Part shown: positions 1 to 8,417 of the stretch, one piece after another
Layout of the letters: the number at the start of each line of letters is the position of its first letter
How positions within the stretch are numbered: the stretch's first letter is position 1
From: Hymenobacter gummosus
GTDB taxonomy: Bacteria > Bacteroidota > Bacteroidia > Cytophagales > Hymenobacteraceae
NCBI RefSeq assembly: GCF_003970915.1
Contig: NZ_RXOF01000001.1
Location: 124,001-188,000, forward strand
Reading direction: 5' to 3'
DNA length: 64,000 bases
Notes under the pieces: generated by a model
Databases searched by the model: none
What the model was told of the DNA's origin: nothing
What the model saw: the letters and a program-made list of their open reading frames with translations, nothing else
Program-made: the position numbers and the translations under genes

Positions 1-307
1 CCAGCACCAGCGCCACCACCCCGCCCGACTGCCGGGCCAGGCGGTTGGACTTGCCCGCAGCGGCATCATCGGCCCGGTCGGTCCAGTCATTCAGCACGCT
101 GACGTAGATGGCCCCCACCGTGAAGGCGAGCAGCAGCAGCAGCAGCCGGGGCAGCAGCGGCGCTAACGGGACCCGCGCCAGAGCCGCCGTGGCGTAGGCC
201 GTGGCCAGAATGGGGGCGAACTTGTAGGCCCACCACTCGCTGGCGCGCGTCATCGACAGCAAAGCCCCGGAATTCTGCGGCCAGGCCAGCCCCGGTTCTT
301 GTGGCAT
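1..307 (-). CDS. UbiA-family prenyltransferase, N-terminal part
   Basis: The first 102 residues of a membrane prenyltransferase; the rest lies beyond the left edge. The ATG is at 305-307. After a short cytoplasmic leader come a hydrophobic segment and then NDWTDRADDAAAGKSNR (about residues 71-87). That is the first Asp-rich motif of the UbiA superfamily (NDxxDxxxD...K.NR), which binds Mg-diphosphate of an isoprenyl donor. UbiA enzymes transfer prenyl groups to aromatic, sugar-phosphate or lipid acceptors in the membrane; the acceptor here cannot be told. It is divergent from the ABC/AT-P450 operon with only 46 bases between start codons, so the two may share a regulatory region and a pathway. 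The family call is firm; the substrate is unknown. Confidence 0.85.
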   Translation of the reverse strand, partial: MPQEPGLAWPQNSGALLSMTRASEWWAYKFAPILATAYATAALARVPLAPLLPRLLLLLLAFTVGAIYVSVLNDWTDRADDAAAGKSNRLARQSGGVVALVL

Positions 308-353
308 GTAGGATCGGGAAAACAGAAGCCCGGCGTTGGCAACTTCAACTCAA

Positions 354-1184
354 ATGAAAGAAACAATCTACACTTCCCAGTCGCCCCTAAGCACGCCGCG
401 GGTATTCCTGCAGGCGGTGCGGGCCGATTTGGGAGTGGTATACCGCATCGGCTGGCAGCTGTTCGTGCGCAACCTCAAGGTGCAGGTGCGCCAAAGTCTG
501 CTGGGCTACGCCTGGCTGGTGCTGCCGCCGCTGGTCACCGGGCTGGTGTGGGTGCTGCTGGGCCACAGCCGGGTGCTGAACGTGGCCTCGAGCGACGTGC
601 CTTACCCGGCCTTCGTGCTGGCCGGCGTATTTCTGTGGCAGGGCTTCGTGGAGGCCCTCAACTGCCCCTTGCAGCAGCTATCCGGCGCCAAAGCCACCCT
701 GGCGAAAGTGCGCGTGCCGCACGAGGCCTACGTGGCGGCCGGCGCGGCCGTGGTGGTGTTCAACAGCCTGCTGCGGCTGGGCGTGCTGCTGGGCCTGATG
801 CTCTGGTTCGGAGTGCCGCTGACGGGTACGCTGGCCCTGGTGCCGCTGGGCCTGGCGGCACTGCTGGGGCTGGGCCTGGCCTTGGGCTGGCTGCTGGCGC
901 TGCTGGGGCTGCTGTACGCCGACGTGGCCCAGGGCCTGCCCGTGGCCCTGAACCTGTGGTTTCTGATTACGCCCGTGGTGTATTCGCCGCCCGCCGCCTT
1001 TGCCAAGTGGCTCAACCTCAACCCCGTGACGCCGCTGCTCACCACCACCCGCCACTGGCTGCTGGCCGGGCCGGCGGCTCCGGCGCCCGGCTTCGGGCTG
1101 GTGGCCGGGCTCAGCGGTATTCTCTTCCTGCTCACCTGGCTGACCTACCGACTGGCCCAGCCTCACCTCATTGCCCGCCTCTGA
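354..1184 (+). CDS. ABC-2 type permease, polysaccharide/lipid-glycan exporter (Wzm-like)
   Basis: A 276-residue inner-membrane protein with about six hydrophobic segments and the N-terminal signature of ABC2_membrane permeases (NLKVQVRQSLLGYAWLVLPP). With the Wzt-like ATPase at 3441-4679 it would form a transporter that moves a lipid-linked glycan or similar amphiphile across the inner membrane. I take the ATG at 354, which follows an A-rich stretch typical of Bacteroidota start sites; an in-frame TTG at 336 would add six residues. The stop codon overlaps the next start (TGATG), so the two are translationally coupled. Unusually, the permease and ATPase genes are separated by the AT-P450 gene instead of being adjacent. 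Confidence 0.85.
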   Translation: MKETIYTSQSPLSTPRVFLQAVRADLGVVYRIGWQLFVRNLKVQVRQSLLGYAWLVLPPLVTGLVWVLLGHSRVLNVASSDVPYPAFVLAGVFLWQGFVEALNCPLQQLSGAKATLAKVRVPHEAYVAAGAAVVVFNSLLRLGVLLGLMLWFGVPLTGTLALVPLGLAALLGLGLALGWLLALLGLLYADVAQGLPVALNLWFLITPVVYSPPAAFAKWLNLNPVTPLLTTTRHWLLAGPAAPAPGFGLVAGLSGILFLLTWLTYRLAQPHLIARL

Positions 1185-3448
1185 TGCGCCACTATATCCG
1201 TCCGCTGCTGGCCCGGTACGCCCCCGCTTCGCTGAAGCGGCTGGCGCGGCGCGGGCAGCAGCAGCTCCGGCAGCTGCGCCACGGCCGGCCCGTGCCGCCC
1301 TGCTTGTTCGTATTCGGTGGCCGCCCCGCCCCCTGGCCTGAGCTGGGCCGCGAGCTATACGCCCGCGAACCGGCTTTCCGCGCCACCGTCGACGCCTGTG
1401 AGCAGTTCACCACCCAGGAGCTTGCCGGGCCTTCCCTGCGGGCGCACTTTACCGGCGCGGCGGGGCCGGATTTCTTCGCTGACGAGCCGCGCCTGCTGCA
1501 CGCCAGCGTGGTGCTGCAGCTGGCCCTGGTGGATATGTGGCGGGCCCGGGGCGTGCAGCCCGATGCCGCGCTGGGCATTAGCCTCGGGGAAATTGCCGCC
1601 GTGTACGCCTGCGGCGGCCTGAGCCTTCCCGACGCCCTGCGGGTAAGCGCCAGCTGCTACGCCCTCGGCCAGCGCACGACACCCACCCACGGGGTGCTGC
1701 TGGTGCAAGGCAGTGAGGCGGCGCTGGCCGAGCTAACGCCCGCCAGCCCGGTGGAGCTGACGCTGCTGCTGGTGCGGGATGCGGCCAGCCTCCTGGTGCT
1801 TTGCCGTTTCGACGAGCTGGCCCAGGGCCAGGCCTACTTGTCGGCCCACGGCCTACCCAGCCAGGTGGTGAGCGACCAGCCCATCCGGCCCTACCACACG
1901 CTGCTGCCGGCGCACCTGGCCGCCATGCGCCGGCCCCTGGCCGAGCTGCAGCCGCTGCCCCTGGCCCGGCCCTGCTACCTGACCACGCGGGGCAGTCGAG
2001 TGGCGGCCGGCACCGTACTGAGTGCGGAGTACTGGCTGGCGGTGTTTCAGCACGCGGTGCAGCTGCCCGGCACCCTGGCCAGCGCCCTGACCGATGGCCA
2101 CCAGCTGCTGCTGCCGATGGGCAGCCACCCGTTTCCGTTCTATAGTAGCGAGGAGCTTACGGCCCGGCTGGGGGCGGCCCAGCTGCTGCCCGCCCTGCAA
2201 GCCGGCCAGTCTGAATGGGCCGTGGTGGAAGCCAACCTCGCCCAGCTGCAGCGGCAGCGCGTGGTGGGGGCGGCCGGGGCACCCCGCCGGGAGCTGACCT
2301 ACGCCGAGTTTACGGCGCAGTTCCGGCTGCTGGACCCCGGTTTTACCAACGACCTTACGCCCGGGTTTGCCTATCTGCGGCGGCAGGGCCCGCTGCATTT
2401 CCTGGCCGCCGAAAACAGCTGGCTGGTGGTCGACGCGGACCTCATTAACGAGGTGCTGCGCGAGCCGCTGGTGTATTCCAGCAGCCCCAACGGCCCCATC
2501 GACGCGCTGCTCTCGGGGGCCGACCCGCCCCTGCACACCGACATCCGGGGCCTGATACAACCCTACTTTTCGCCCAAGAAGCTGGGGGCGCTGGCCGAGT
2601 TTGCCAACGACGGCATCACAGGGCTGGGCGCCACGCTGCTGGCCAGGGGTGCGTTCGACTTCGTGAATGACTTCGCTCTGCCGCTGACCCAGGAAATGAG
2701 CGGCGAGCTGCTGGGCCTCAGCGCGGCCGAGCGCCAGGAGCTGAGCAGCCGCCTGCCCAGCCACCTCTACCAGTTCGAGTACTTCAACGTGCTGACTACG
2801 TTCTTTCAGGAGTGCTTCGAGCAGCGGCAGCCCGCGGCCGAGCCGCTGCTGCTCGACCAGCTGGTGACGCACTGGCGGGCCGGCCGGTTTTCGCTCACCG
2901 ACGCGGTGGACCTGGCCAAAACCGTCTGGCTGGCCGGCCTCACCACCACCAGCATGCTTATGAGCAGCGCCGCCTACCACCTGCTCGCCCGCCCCGAGGT
3001 GGCCGAGCAGCTGCGGGCCGACCCCGCCCTGGTGCCCGCCTTCGTGGAAGAAATCCTGCGCCTGGAGTCGCCCCTGCATACCTTTCCCCGACGCACTACC
3101 CAGCCCGTTACGCTAGGCGGCCAGGCCCTGCCCGCCGAGGCCTTGGTGCTCTGCTGCGTGGCGGCGGCCAACCGCGACCCGGCGCGCTTCCCCGAGCCCG
3201 AAGTGCTAAACCTGCAGCGCAAGCCCACGCGCCACCTCGCATTCGGGGGCGGCGTGCACGCCTGCATCGGGGCGCACCTGGCCCGGCTACAGGCCCGGCT
3301 GATGGTGCAGTGGCTGCTGGCCCAGGGCCCGCACCTGCGCCTGGCCGATGCCCGCGCCCTGCCCGAATACCTGCCTTCGCAAATCCTGCGGGTGCTGCAC
3401 CGCCTGCCGCTGCTGGCCTCGCCCGTTCCCGCCGCGCCCCATGACTGA
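1184..3448 (+). CDS. Acyltransferase (PKS/FabD-type)-cytochrome P450 fusion protein
   Basis: A 754-residue two-domain protein. Residues about 38-330 resemble a polyketide-synthase/FabD acyltransferase: an N-terminal block like FVF.G..P.WPELGRELY.REP.FR, the nucleophile motif GISLGE (131-136, Ser133) and a candidate catalytic His in PYHTLLP (His238). The Gln of the usual GQG is replaced (FGGR), and the Arg that binds malonyl carboxylate is not evident. Residues about 370-754 are a P450: C-helix HTDIR (451-455), I-helix AGLTTT (584-589), ExxR as EILR (623-626) and heme-binding FGGGVHACIG with Cys694. There is no carrier or ketosynthase domain. The start ATG overlaps the upstream stop. The domain calls are secure from the motifs; the role is inferred to be acylation plus oxidation of the exported product. 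Confidence 0.88.
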   Translation: MRHYIRPLLARYAPASLKRLARRGQQQLRQLRHGRPVPPCLFVFGGRPAPWPELGRELYAREPAFRATVDACEQFTTQELAGPSLRAHFTGAAGPDFFADEPRLLHASVVLQLALVDMWRARGVQPDAALGISLGEIAAVYACGGLSLPDALRVSASCYALGQRTTPTHGVLLVQGSEAALAELTPASPVELTLLLVRDAASLLVLCRFDELAQGQAYLSAHGLPSQVVSDQPIRPYHTLLPAHLAAMRRPLAELQPLPLARPCYLTTRGSRVAAGTVLSAEYWLAVFQHAVQLPGTLASALTDGHQLLLPMGSHPFPFYSSEELTARLGAAQLLPALQAGQSEWAVVEANLAQLQRQRVVGAAGAPRRELTYAEFTAQFRLLDPGFTNDLTPGFAYLRRQGPLHFLAAENSWLVVDADLINEVLREPLVYSSSPNGPIDALLSGADPPLHTDIRGLIQPYFSPKKLGALAEFANDGITGLGATLLARGAFDFVNDFALPLTQEMSGELLGLSAAERQELSSRLPSHLYQFEYFNVLTTFFQECFEQRQPAAEPLLLDQLVTHWRAGRFSLTDAVDLAKTVWLAGLTTTSMLMSSAAYHLLARPEVAEQLRADPALVPAFVEEILRLESPLHTFPRRTTQPVTLGGQALPAEALVLCCVAAANRDPARFPEPEVLNLQRKPTRHLAFGGGVHACIGAHLARLQARLMVQWLLAQGPHLRLADARALPEYLPSQILRVLHRLPLLASPVPAAPHD

Positions 3449-4679
3449 CGCTGCTGCCGTGGTTACGGTGCGTAACCTGTCCAAGAAATTCTGCACCCAA
3501 CTCCGTACCTCGCTCTGGTATGGGCTGCGCGACATTGCCGCCGAAGCCTGGCCGGGCGCCGGGCCCGCGCCGGGCCTGCGCCGGGCCGAGTTCTGGAGCC
3601 TGCAGGATCTGTCGTTTGAGCTGCGCCGGGGCGAGGCCTTGGCCATCATCGGGGCCAACGGGGCGGGCAAAAGCACCCTGCTCAAGCTGCTCAACGGCCT
3701 GATCAAGCCCGATGCCGGCTCGATCCATCTACGGGGCCGGGTGGGCGCCCTCATCGAGCTGGGCGCGGGCCTCGACCCGGTGCTGACCGGCCGCGAAAAT
3801 ATCTTTATGCGGGCCGCGCTGCTGGGCGTGGGCCGAACCCAGGTGCTGCCACTGCTGCCGGCCATCATCGAGTTTACGGGCTTGGGTGCGGCCATCGAAA
3901 TGCCCGTGCAGTTTTACAGCTCGGGCATGGTGGCGCGCCTGGCCTACGCCGTGGCCGCCCACCTGCACCCCGACGTGCTGCTGGTGGACGAAGTGCTGGC
4001 CGTGGGCGACATCGATTTTCAACGCAAGTGCATCCACCACATGATGGGCTACCTGGCGGCGGGCGGCTCGCTCATCCTGGTGTCGCACCAGCCGCACCAC
4101 ATGCAGGCGGTGTGCCAGCGCGGGCTAGTGCTGGAGAAGGGCCGGCTGGCCTTCGAGGGCACCACCACCGAGGCCCTGGACTATTACTTCTCCCACCAGG
4201 CGGGGCCGGGCTCCCCGGACGGCCTGCCGGAACGGACCACGCCCACCCTGAGCGAGGCGCACCCGGTCGTTTTCGAAAACCTTACGCTGAGCGGGCCCGG
4301 AGCGGTTATTCAGTCCGGCGACGATGTGCTCGTTACCATCACCTACCAGGCTCTGCGGCCGGTGCCCAGCGTTGTGTGGGGCTTCTTCATCTATACCTGC
4401 GATGGGAGTACCTGCATCACAGCTGCTTATCCGCCGGAGCCCACGATGCTGGCCCCCGGGCGGCACCAGCTCAGCTGCCGCCTGCGCGGCCTGCCCCTCA
4501 CGGCCGGCGACTACCTAGTGAAATCGGCCATTTCCGATTTTGAGAGCCGGCAGTCTATTGCGCTCTGGGGCTGGGAGGACGCGCCCAGCCGCCTGCACGT
4601 GGAGGACGAGCCCAGCGTCACGAAAAACATCCATAAAATGCTCCAGCAGCTCGTTACGGTCGACGTGGAATGGAACTAG
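3441..4679 (+). CDS. ABC transporter ATP-binding protein with C-terminal substrate-binding domain (Wzt-like)
   Basis: A 412-residue ATPase partner of the permease at 354-1184. The nucleotide-binding domain has Walker A GANGAGKS (71-78), the short O-antigen-type signature YSSGM (159-163), Walker B VLLVDE (179-184) and an H-loop His216. Residues about 270-412 form a beta-rich extension like the Wzt C-terminal domain, which in known systems recognises a terminal modification of the exported chain. Here that could couple export to the acyl or oxidative tailoring encoded beside it (inference). The ATG overlaps the end of the P450 gene by 8 bases and the 3' end overlaps the next gene by 10, showing a compact operon. 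Confidence 0.9.
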   Translation: MTDAAAVVTVRNLSKKFCTQLRTSLWYGLRDIAAEAWPGAGPAPGLRRAEFWSLQDLSFELRRGEALAIIGANGAGKSTLLKLLNGLIKPDAGSIHLRGRVGALIELGAGLDPVLTGRENIFMRAALLGVGRTQVLPLLPAIIEFTGLGAAIEMPVQFYSSGMVARLAYAVAAHLHPDVLLVDEVLAVGDIDFQRKCIHHMMGYLAAGGSLILVSHQPHHMQAVCQRGLVLEKGRLAFEGTTTEALDYYFSHQAGPGSPDGLPERTTPTLSEAHPVVFENLTLSGPGAVIQSGDDVLVTITYQALRPVPSVVWGFFIYTCDGSTCITAAYPPEPTMLAPGRHQLSCRLRGLPLTAGDYLVKSAISDFESRQSIALWGWEDAPSRLHVEDEPSVTKNIHKMLQQLVTVDVEWN

Positions 4680-5737
4680 CTACTCCCCAAGTCCAGCCGG
4701 TAGAAGCGCCCCGGCTGGCCGAAGCCATTGCCCAGGGCCTCGATTACCTGCACCAGCACCAATATCCCAACGGGGAGTTTTGCAGCTACTTCGCGCCCGA
4801 TGCCCCCATGCAGGAGTGGTGCGTGCCCGACAGCTGCATCTTCCCCACGGCCCTCATTGCCAGCAGCCTGCTCTTCCTGACTGACCACGCCCCGGCCGAG
4901 GAAATGCTCACGCGCACGACCGGCTTTCTGGAGTACCACATGAACCGCGGCGGCCTGTGGCACCACTTCACCGGGCTGCACCCGTTGCGCGGCCCGCTGC
5001 CCCTGGATATGGACGACACCGCCTGCGTGTCGGCGCTGCTGCGGGCCCGGGGGGTGAACTGCCCCGTGCCCACCAACGTGCCGCTGCTGCTGGCCAACCG
5101 CAACCGGCAGGGCCTGTTCTACACCTGGTTTGTGGCCCGGGGCTGGAACGCCAACCGCACGCACTGGCGCATCACGCTGCCCCGGCTGGCCCGCCCGCTG
5201 CGCAACCTCATGCTCTGGCGCAGCGTGGAGGCCGAGCCCGGCGACGTGGACCCGATGGTCAACGCCAACGCGCTCTACTACCTCGGCGACCGGCCCGAAA
5301 CGCAGCCCGTCATTGCCTGGCTACTGCGCCTCATTGCCGAACACCGGGAAGCCGGCTGCGACAAGTGGTACCCCGACCCGCACATGGTGTACTACTTCCT
5401 GTCCCGCAACTACTTCCGCGGCATCACGAAGCTGGAGCCGGCCCGGCAGCCCGTCATCGACCGGATTGTGGCCGCCGCCCGGCCCGACGGCCGCCTGGGC
5501 GAGACCGTGCTGGATACCGCCCTGGCCATCTGCACCCTGCTCAACTGGGGCGCGCAGCCGCCGGAGCTACGGCCCGCCGTGCAGTACCTGCTCGGCGCCC
5601 AGCGGCCGCACGGCGACTGGCCGCGCTGGCTGGTGTACTACGGCGGCCCCAAAAAGCTGGTCGGCTGGGGCTCCGAGGAAATGACCACTGCCTTTTGCCT
5701 CGAAGCCCTGGCCCGCTATCAGAACACAATCAGCTAA
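4670..5737 (+). CDS. Terpene-cyclase/prenyltransferase-like alpha-alpha toroid protein with DxDDTA motif
   Basis: A 355-residue protein with helical repeats resembling the squalene/oxidosqualene cyclase and prenyltransferase toroid. It carries DMDDTA at 113-118, the catalytic-acid motif of class II terpene cyclases. It also has QW-like sequence (NGEF near 34, GDWPRW 315-320, GWGSEEMTTAFCLEAL 332-347). It is about half the length of squalene-hopene cyclase and would be a single toroid domain. Conserved-looking Cys residues near 38, 51 and 56 are unexplained. No signal peptide or membrane segment is visible. It may protonate and cyclise a prenyl chain; alternatively it is a non-catalytic member of the fold. 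It overlaps the Wzt-like gene by 10 bases. Confidence 0.7.
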   Translation: MELATPQVQPVEAPRLAEAIAQGLDYLHQHQYPNGEFCSYFAPDAPMQEWCVPDSCIFPTALIASSLLFLTDHAPAEEMLTRTTGFLEYHMNRGGLWHHFTGLHPLRGPLPLDMDDTACVSALLRARGVNCPVPTNVPLLLANRNRQGLFYTWFVARGWNANRTHWRITLPRLARPLRNLMLWRSVEAEPGDVDPMVNANALYYLGDRPETQPVIAWLLRLIAEHREAGCDKWYPDPHMVYYFLSRNYFRGITKLEPARQPVIDRIVAAARPDGRLGETVLDTALAICTLLNWGAQPPELRPAVQYLLGAQRPHGDWPRWLVYYGGPKKLVGWGSEEMTTAFCLEALARYQNTIS

Positions 5738-5743
5738 GCTGCT

Positions 5744-6907
5744 ATGACTTTACTACGTACTCAGCCAACCATTGCCCCTCCCTCAACCGACCTGCGGCAG
5801 CACAGCGAGAAAATCGACGTGCTGCGCGGAGTGGCCATACTCCTGGTATTCACCACTCATTGCCTGGTGGCCATCTTTGGGATGTACGACTTGCTCGATT
5901 TCAGCCCGTACGGACTTTGGATAAATATCAGCCGGTTTTCGCCAAGCAGAGTGGTGCTGAATTTGACGCCCTGGGCCATGGGCGCGCATGGGGTGACGCT
6001 GTTCCTGGTTATTTCAGGCTTCCTCATTCACTGGGGCTTTCTGAAAAGCGGCGCTTCCTTTCGGCTTAGCGAGTTCTTCAACAAACGGTTCTGGCGCATT
6101 TATCCGCCTTACTTAGTGTCGCTGGTGGTGTTCAGCCTCAGCTTGGGCACGGGCGGCCTGTTCAGTCTGCTTACCCATCTGACGCTCACCCATAACCTTT
6201 TCAACCCCACCCTTCATAGCATCAACGGCTCTTACTGGTCGTTGGGGCTGGAAGTACAGTTTTACCTGCTCTATCCGGTCTTTTTGCTGTTGCGCCGCTG
6301 GCTGGGCGTGGAGCGGACCACACTGGCGGTGGCGGGGTGCGCGGTCCTTGCGGTGGTACTGTTGATAAGTTTTCAGGTCCGCTCACCCATTCTGTGGCTT
6401 TCCCCGCCCGCCCTCTGGCTCAACTGGGTAATTGGGGCTTGGTTTGCCGAGCGGTTTTTCCGGGGCCAGCGCGTTTTCACGCGCCACCCCGCCTACCTGG
6501 TGGGCTTCTACGTGCTGCTCACTCTCTCGAAGCTGACGTTGATTTACTGGGTACTGGGCCGCTTGCTGTTCAGTCTGTTTTTCGTGTACGTGATGGACTG
6601 GTACTTGCACCAGAAAGCACCGGTCACGGCAACAGGCAGGGCACTGACCAGGCTCACGGCGCGGATAGGCCTGTATAGCTATAGCATCTACCTGTTTCAC
6701 CATCCCTTTCTGCAGCAGATTATTAACTTCTTCAGTTTCGGGCAGAAGAACAAGCTGGTGCTGTGTCTGGCCGTGGTGCTGACCTTTGGCCTCATGTTCG
6801 TCGTCGCCCACTTCAGCTACCACTGGCTGGAGCTGCCGGCCATCCGATTGGGCAAGAAGCTGTACGCCCGATGGTCAGGCTCCCATCAAGTAAGCAAGAC
6901 CAGCTAG
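5744..6907 (+). CDS. Acyltransferase family 3 (OafA/YrhL-like) membrane protein
   Basis: A 387-residue polytopic membrane protein of the acyltransferase-3 family, which moves acetyl or other acyl groups from the cytoplasm onto extracytoplasmic sugars or lipids. The family hallmark near the N-terminus is present (DVLRGVAILLVFTTHC with R28 and H39), followed by FFNKRFWRIYPPYLVSL and about ten hydrophobic segments, ending in a basic tail. It lacks the C-terminal SGNH domain seen in some OafA proteins. It starts 6 bases after the toroid gene, so it belongs to the same operon and probably O-acylates its product. Local codon use is slightly less GC-rich than in its neighbours, which may mean separate recruitment. 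Confidence 0.85.
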   Translation: MTLLRTQPTIAPPSTDLRQHSEKIDVLRGVAILLVFTTHCLVAIFGMYDLLDFSPYGLWINISRFSPSRVVLNLTPWAMGAHGVTLFLVISGFLIHWGFLKSGASFRLSEFFNKRFWRIYPPYLVSLVVFSLSLGTGGLFSLLTHLTLTHNLFNPTLHSINGSYWSLGLEVQFYLLYPVFLLLRRWLGVERTTLAVAGCAVLAVVLLISFQVRSPILWLSPPALWLNWVIGAWFAERFFRGQRVFTRHPAYLVGFYVLLTLSKLTLIYWVLGRLLFSLFFVYVMDWYLHQKAPVTATGRALTRLTARIGLYSYSIYLFHHPFLQQIINFFSFGQKNKLVLCLAVVLTFGLMFVVAHFSYHWLELPAIRLGKKLYARWSGSHQVSKTS

Positions 6908-6953
6908 GCGGGGCCACCGACTTCCTGCCGTAATACCCCCCTGCGCTGCCTGC

Positions 6954-8408
6954 ATGCTGTTTAACTCCTTCCAATTCCTGGTTTTTTTCCCGGTCGTCAC
7001 CGCGTTGTTCTTCGTGCTGCCGCACCGGTTTCGGTGGGTGCTGCTGCTCGGGGCCAGCTGCGTGTTTTACATGGCCTTCGTGCCGGCCTACATTCTCATC
7101 CTGCTCCTGACCATCGTCATCGACTACGGGGCCGGGCTGCTGATTGAAGGCGCGCAGGGGCCCCGGCGCAGGCTTTACCTGGCCTTGAGCCTGGGGGCCA
7201 ACCTGGGCGTGCTGGGCGTGTTCAAGTACTACAATTTCTTCGCCGGCACCGCCAACGCGCTGCTGCACTGGGGTGGCAGCCCGGCGGCGCTGCCGCTGCT
7301 GAGCCTGCTGCTGCCCATTGGCCTCTCGTTTCACACCTTTCAGGCCATGAGCTACACCATCGAGGTGTACCGCGGGCGGCAGCGGGCCGAGCGGCACTTC
7401 GGCCTGTATGCGCTGTACGTGCTGTTTTACCCCCAGCTGGTGGCCGGACCCATCGAGCGGCCGCAGAACATGCTGCCCCAGTTTCGCCAGCGCCAGTATT
7501 TCGACTACGACCGGGTGGTGAGCGGGCTGCGCCTGATGGCCTGGGGCCTGTTCAAGAAAATGGTCATTGCCGACCGCCTGGCCCGGCTGGTCAACGAGGT
7601 GTACGACGCGCCCACCCACTACCGGGGCCTGCCGCTGCTGGTGGCCACCGTATTCTTTTCCGTCCAGATCTACTGCGACTTTTCGGGCTACTCGGATATT
7701 GCCCGCGGCAGTGCCCGCGTGATGGGCTTCGAGCTGATGCAGAACTTCGACCGGCCGTATTTCGCCCGCAGCCTGCCGGAGTTCTGGCGCCGCTGGCACA
7801 TTTCCCTCTCGACCTGGTTTCGGGACTACCTCTACATTCCGCTGGGCGGCAACCGGGTGGCGCTGCCGCGCGCCTGCCTCAACCTGTTTATCGTGTTTCT
7901 CGTCAGCGGCCTGTGGCACGGGGCCAACTGGACGTTCCTCATCTGGGGGGCCCTGCACGGGGCCTACCTGGTAGTGGGTATGCTCACCCGCAACGCCCGC
8001 CAGCAGCTGACGGAGCGCCTGCCGCTGCTGGGCAGCCCGGTGCTCAACGTGGCGCTGACATACGCGCTGGTGACCTTCGCCTGGATTTTCTTCCGCGCCA
8101 ACTCCCTGCCCGACGCCCTCTACGTCATCCGGCACCTCTTCGACCCGAGCGAAGCGCTGCGCGAGGGCGCCCTCTCCCACGGGCTGGGCGCCGTGAAGGT
8201 GTTCTACCAGCGCTACGAGTGGCTGGCCCTGGCCGGGGCCCTGCTGGCGCTGGCGCTGGTGGAAACTGCGCAGGCGCGGGTGGCCGTGGGCGGCTGGGTG
8301 GCCCGGCAGCCCACACCGGTACGCTGGGCGCTGTACTACGGCGTCGTACTGTGCATCGCCCTGCTCAGCCCCATGGAGCGCGTGCAGTTCATCTACTTCC
8401 AGTTTTAA
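6954..8408 (+). CDS. MBOAT-family O-acyltransferase (AlgI/DltB-like)
   Basis: A 484-residue membrane-bound O-acyltransferase. The sequence opens with MLFNSFQFLVFFPVV, typical of AlgI-like members. It contains SLSTWFRDYLYIPLGGNR and the invariant-His motif LWHG (His322) within GLWHGANWTFLIWGALHG. AlgI/PatA/DltB proteins pass acyl groups through the membrane to a periplasmic partner that finishes the transfer, and such a partner follows directly at 8418. It lies 46 bases after the acyltransferase-3 gene on the same strand, so most likely it is part of the same operon. The acyl donor and acceptor are unknown. Confidence 0.92.
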   Translation: MLFNSFQFLVFFPVVTALFFVLPHRFRWVLLLGASCVFYMAFVPAYILILLLTIVIDYGAGLLIEGAQGPRRRLYLALSLGANLGVLGVFKYYNFFAGTANALLHWGGSPAALPLLSLLLPIGLSFHTFQAMSYTIEVYRGRQRAERHFGLYALYVLFYPQLVAGPIERPQNMLPQFRQRQYFDYDRVVSGLRLMAWGLFKKMVIADRLARLVNEVYDAPTHYRGLPLLVATVFFSVQIYCDFSGYSDIARGSARVMGFELMQNFDRPYFARSLPEFWRRWHISLSTWFRDYLYIPLGGNRVALPRACLNLFIVFLVSGLWHGANWTFLIWGALHGAYLVVGMLTRNARQQLTERLPLLGSPVLNVALTYALVTFAWIFFRANSLPDALYVIRHLFDPSEALREGALSHGLGAVKVFYQRYEWLALAGALLALALVETAQARVAVGGWVARQPTPVRWALYYGVVLCIALLSPMERVQFIYFQF

Positions 8409-8417
8409 CGCGCCCCG

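Noticed and set aside
299-1183. N-terminal extension of the AT-P450 protein
   Set aside because: The open frame continues upstream but overlaps the permease in another frame and lacks similarity; the ATG at 1184 is coupled to the permease stop.
1853-3079. Long minus-strand frame opposite the P450 domain
   Set aside because: Shadow of the AT-P450 gene; the composition is that of an antisense frame.
4670-5737. Full squalene-hopene cyclase
   Set aside because: Half the length, too few QW motifs and only one toroid domain.
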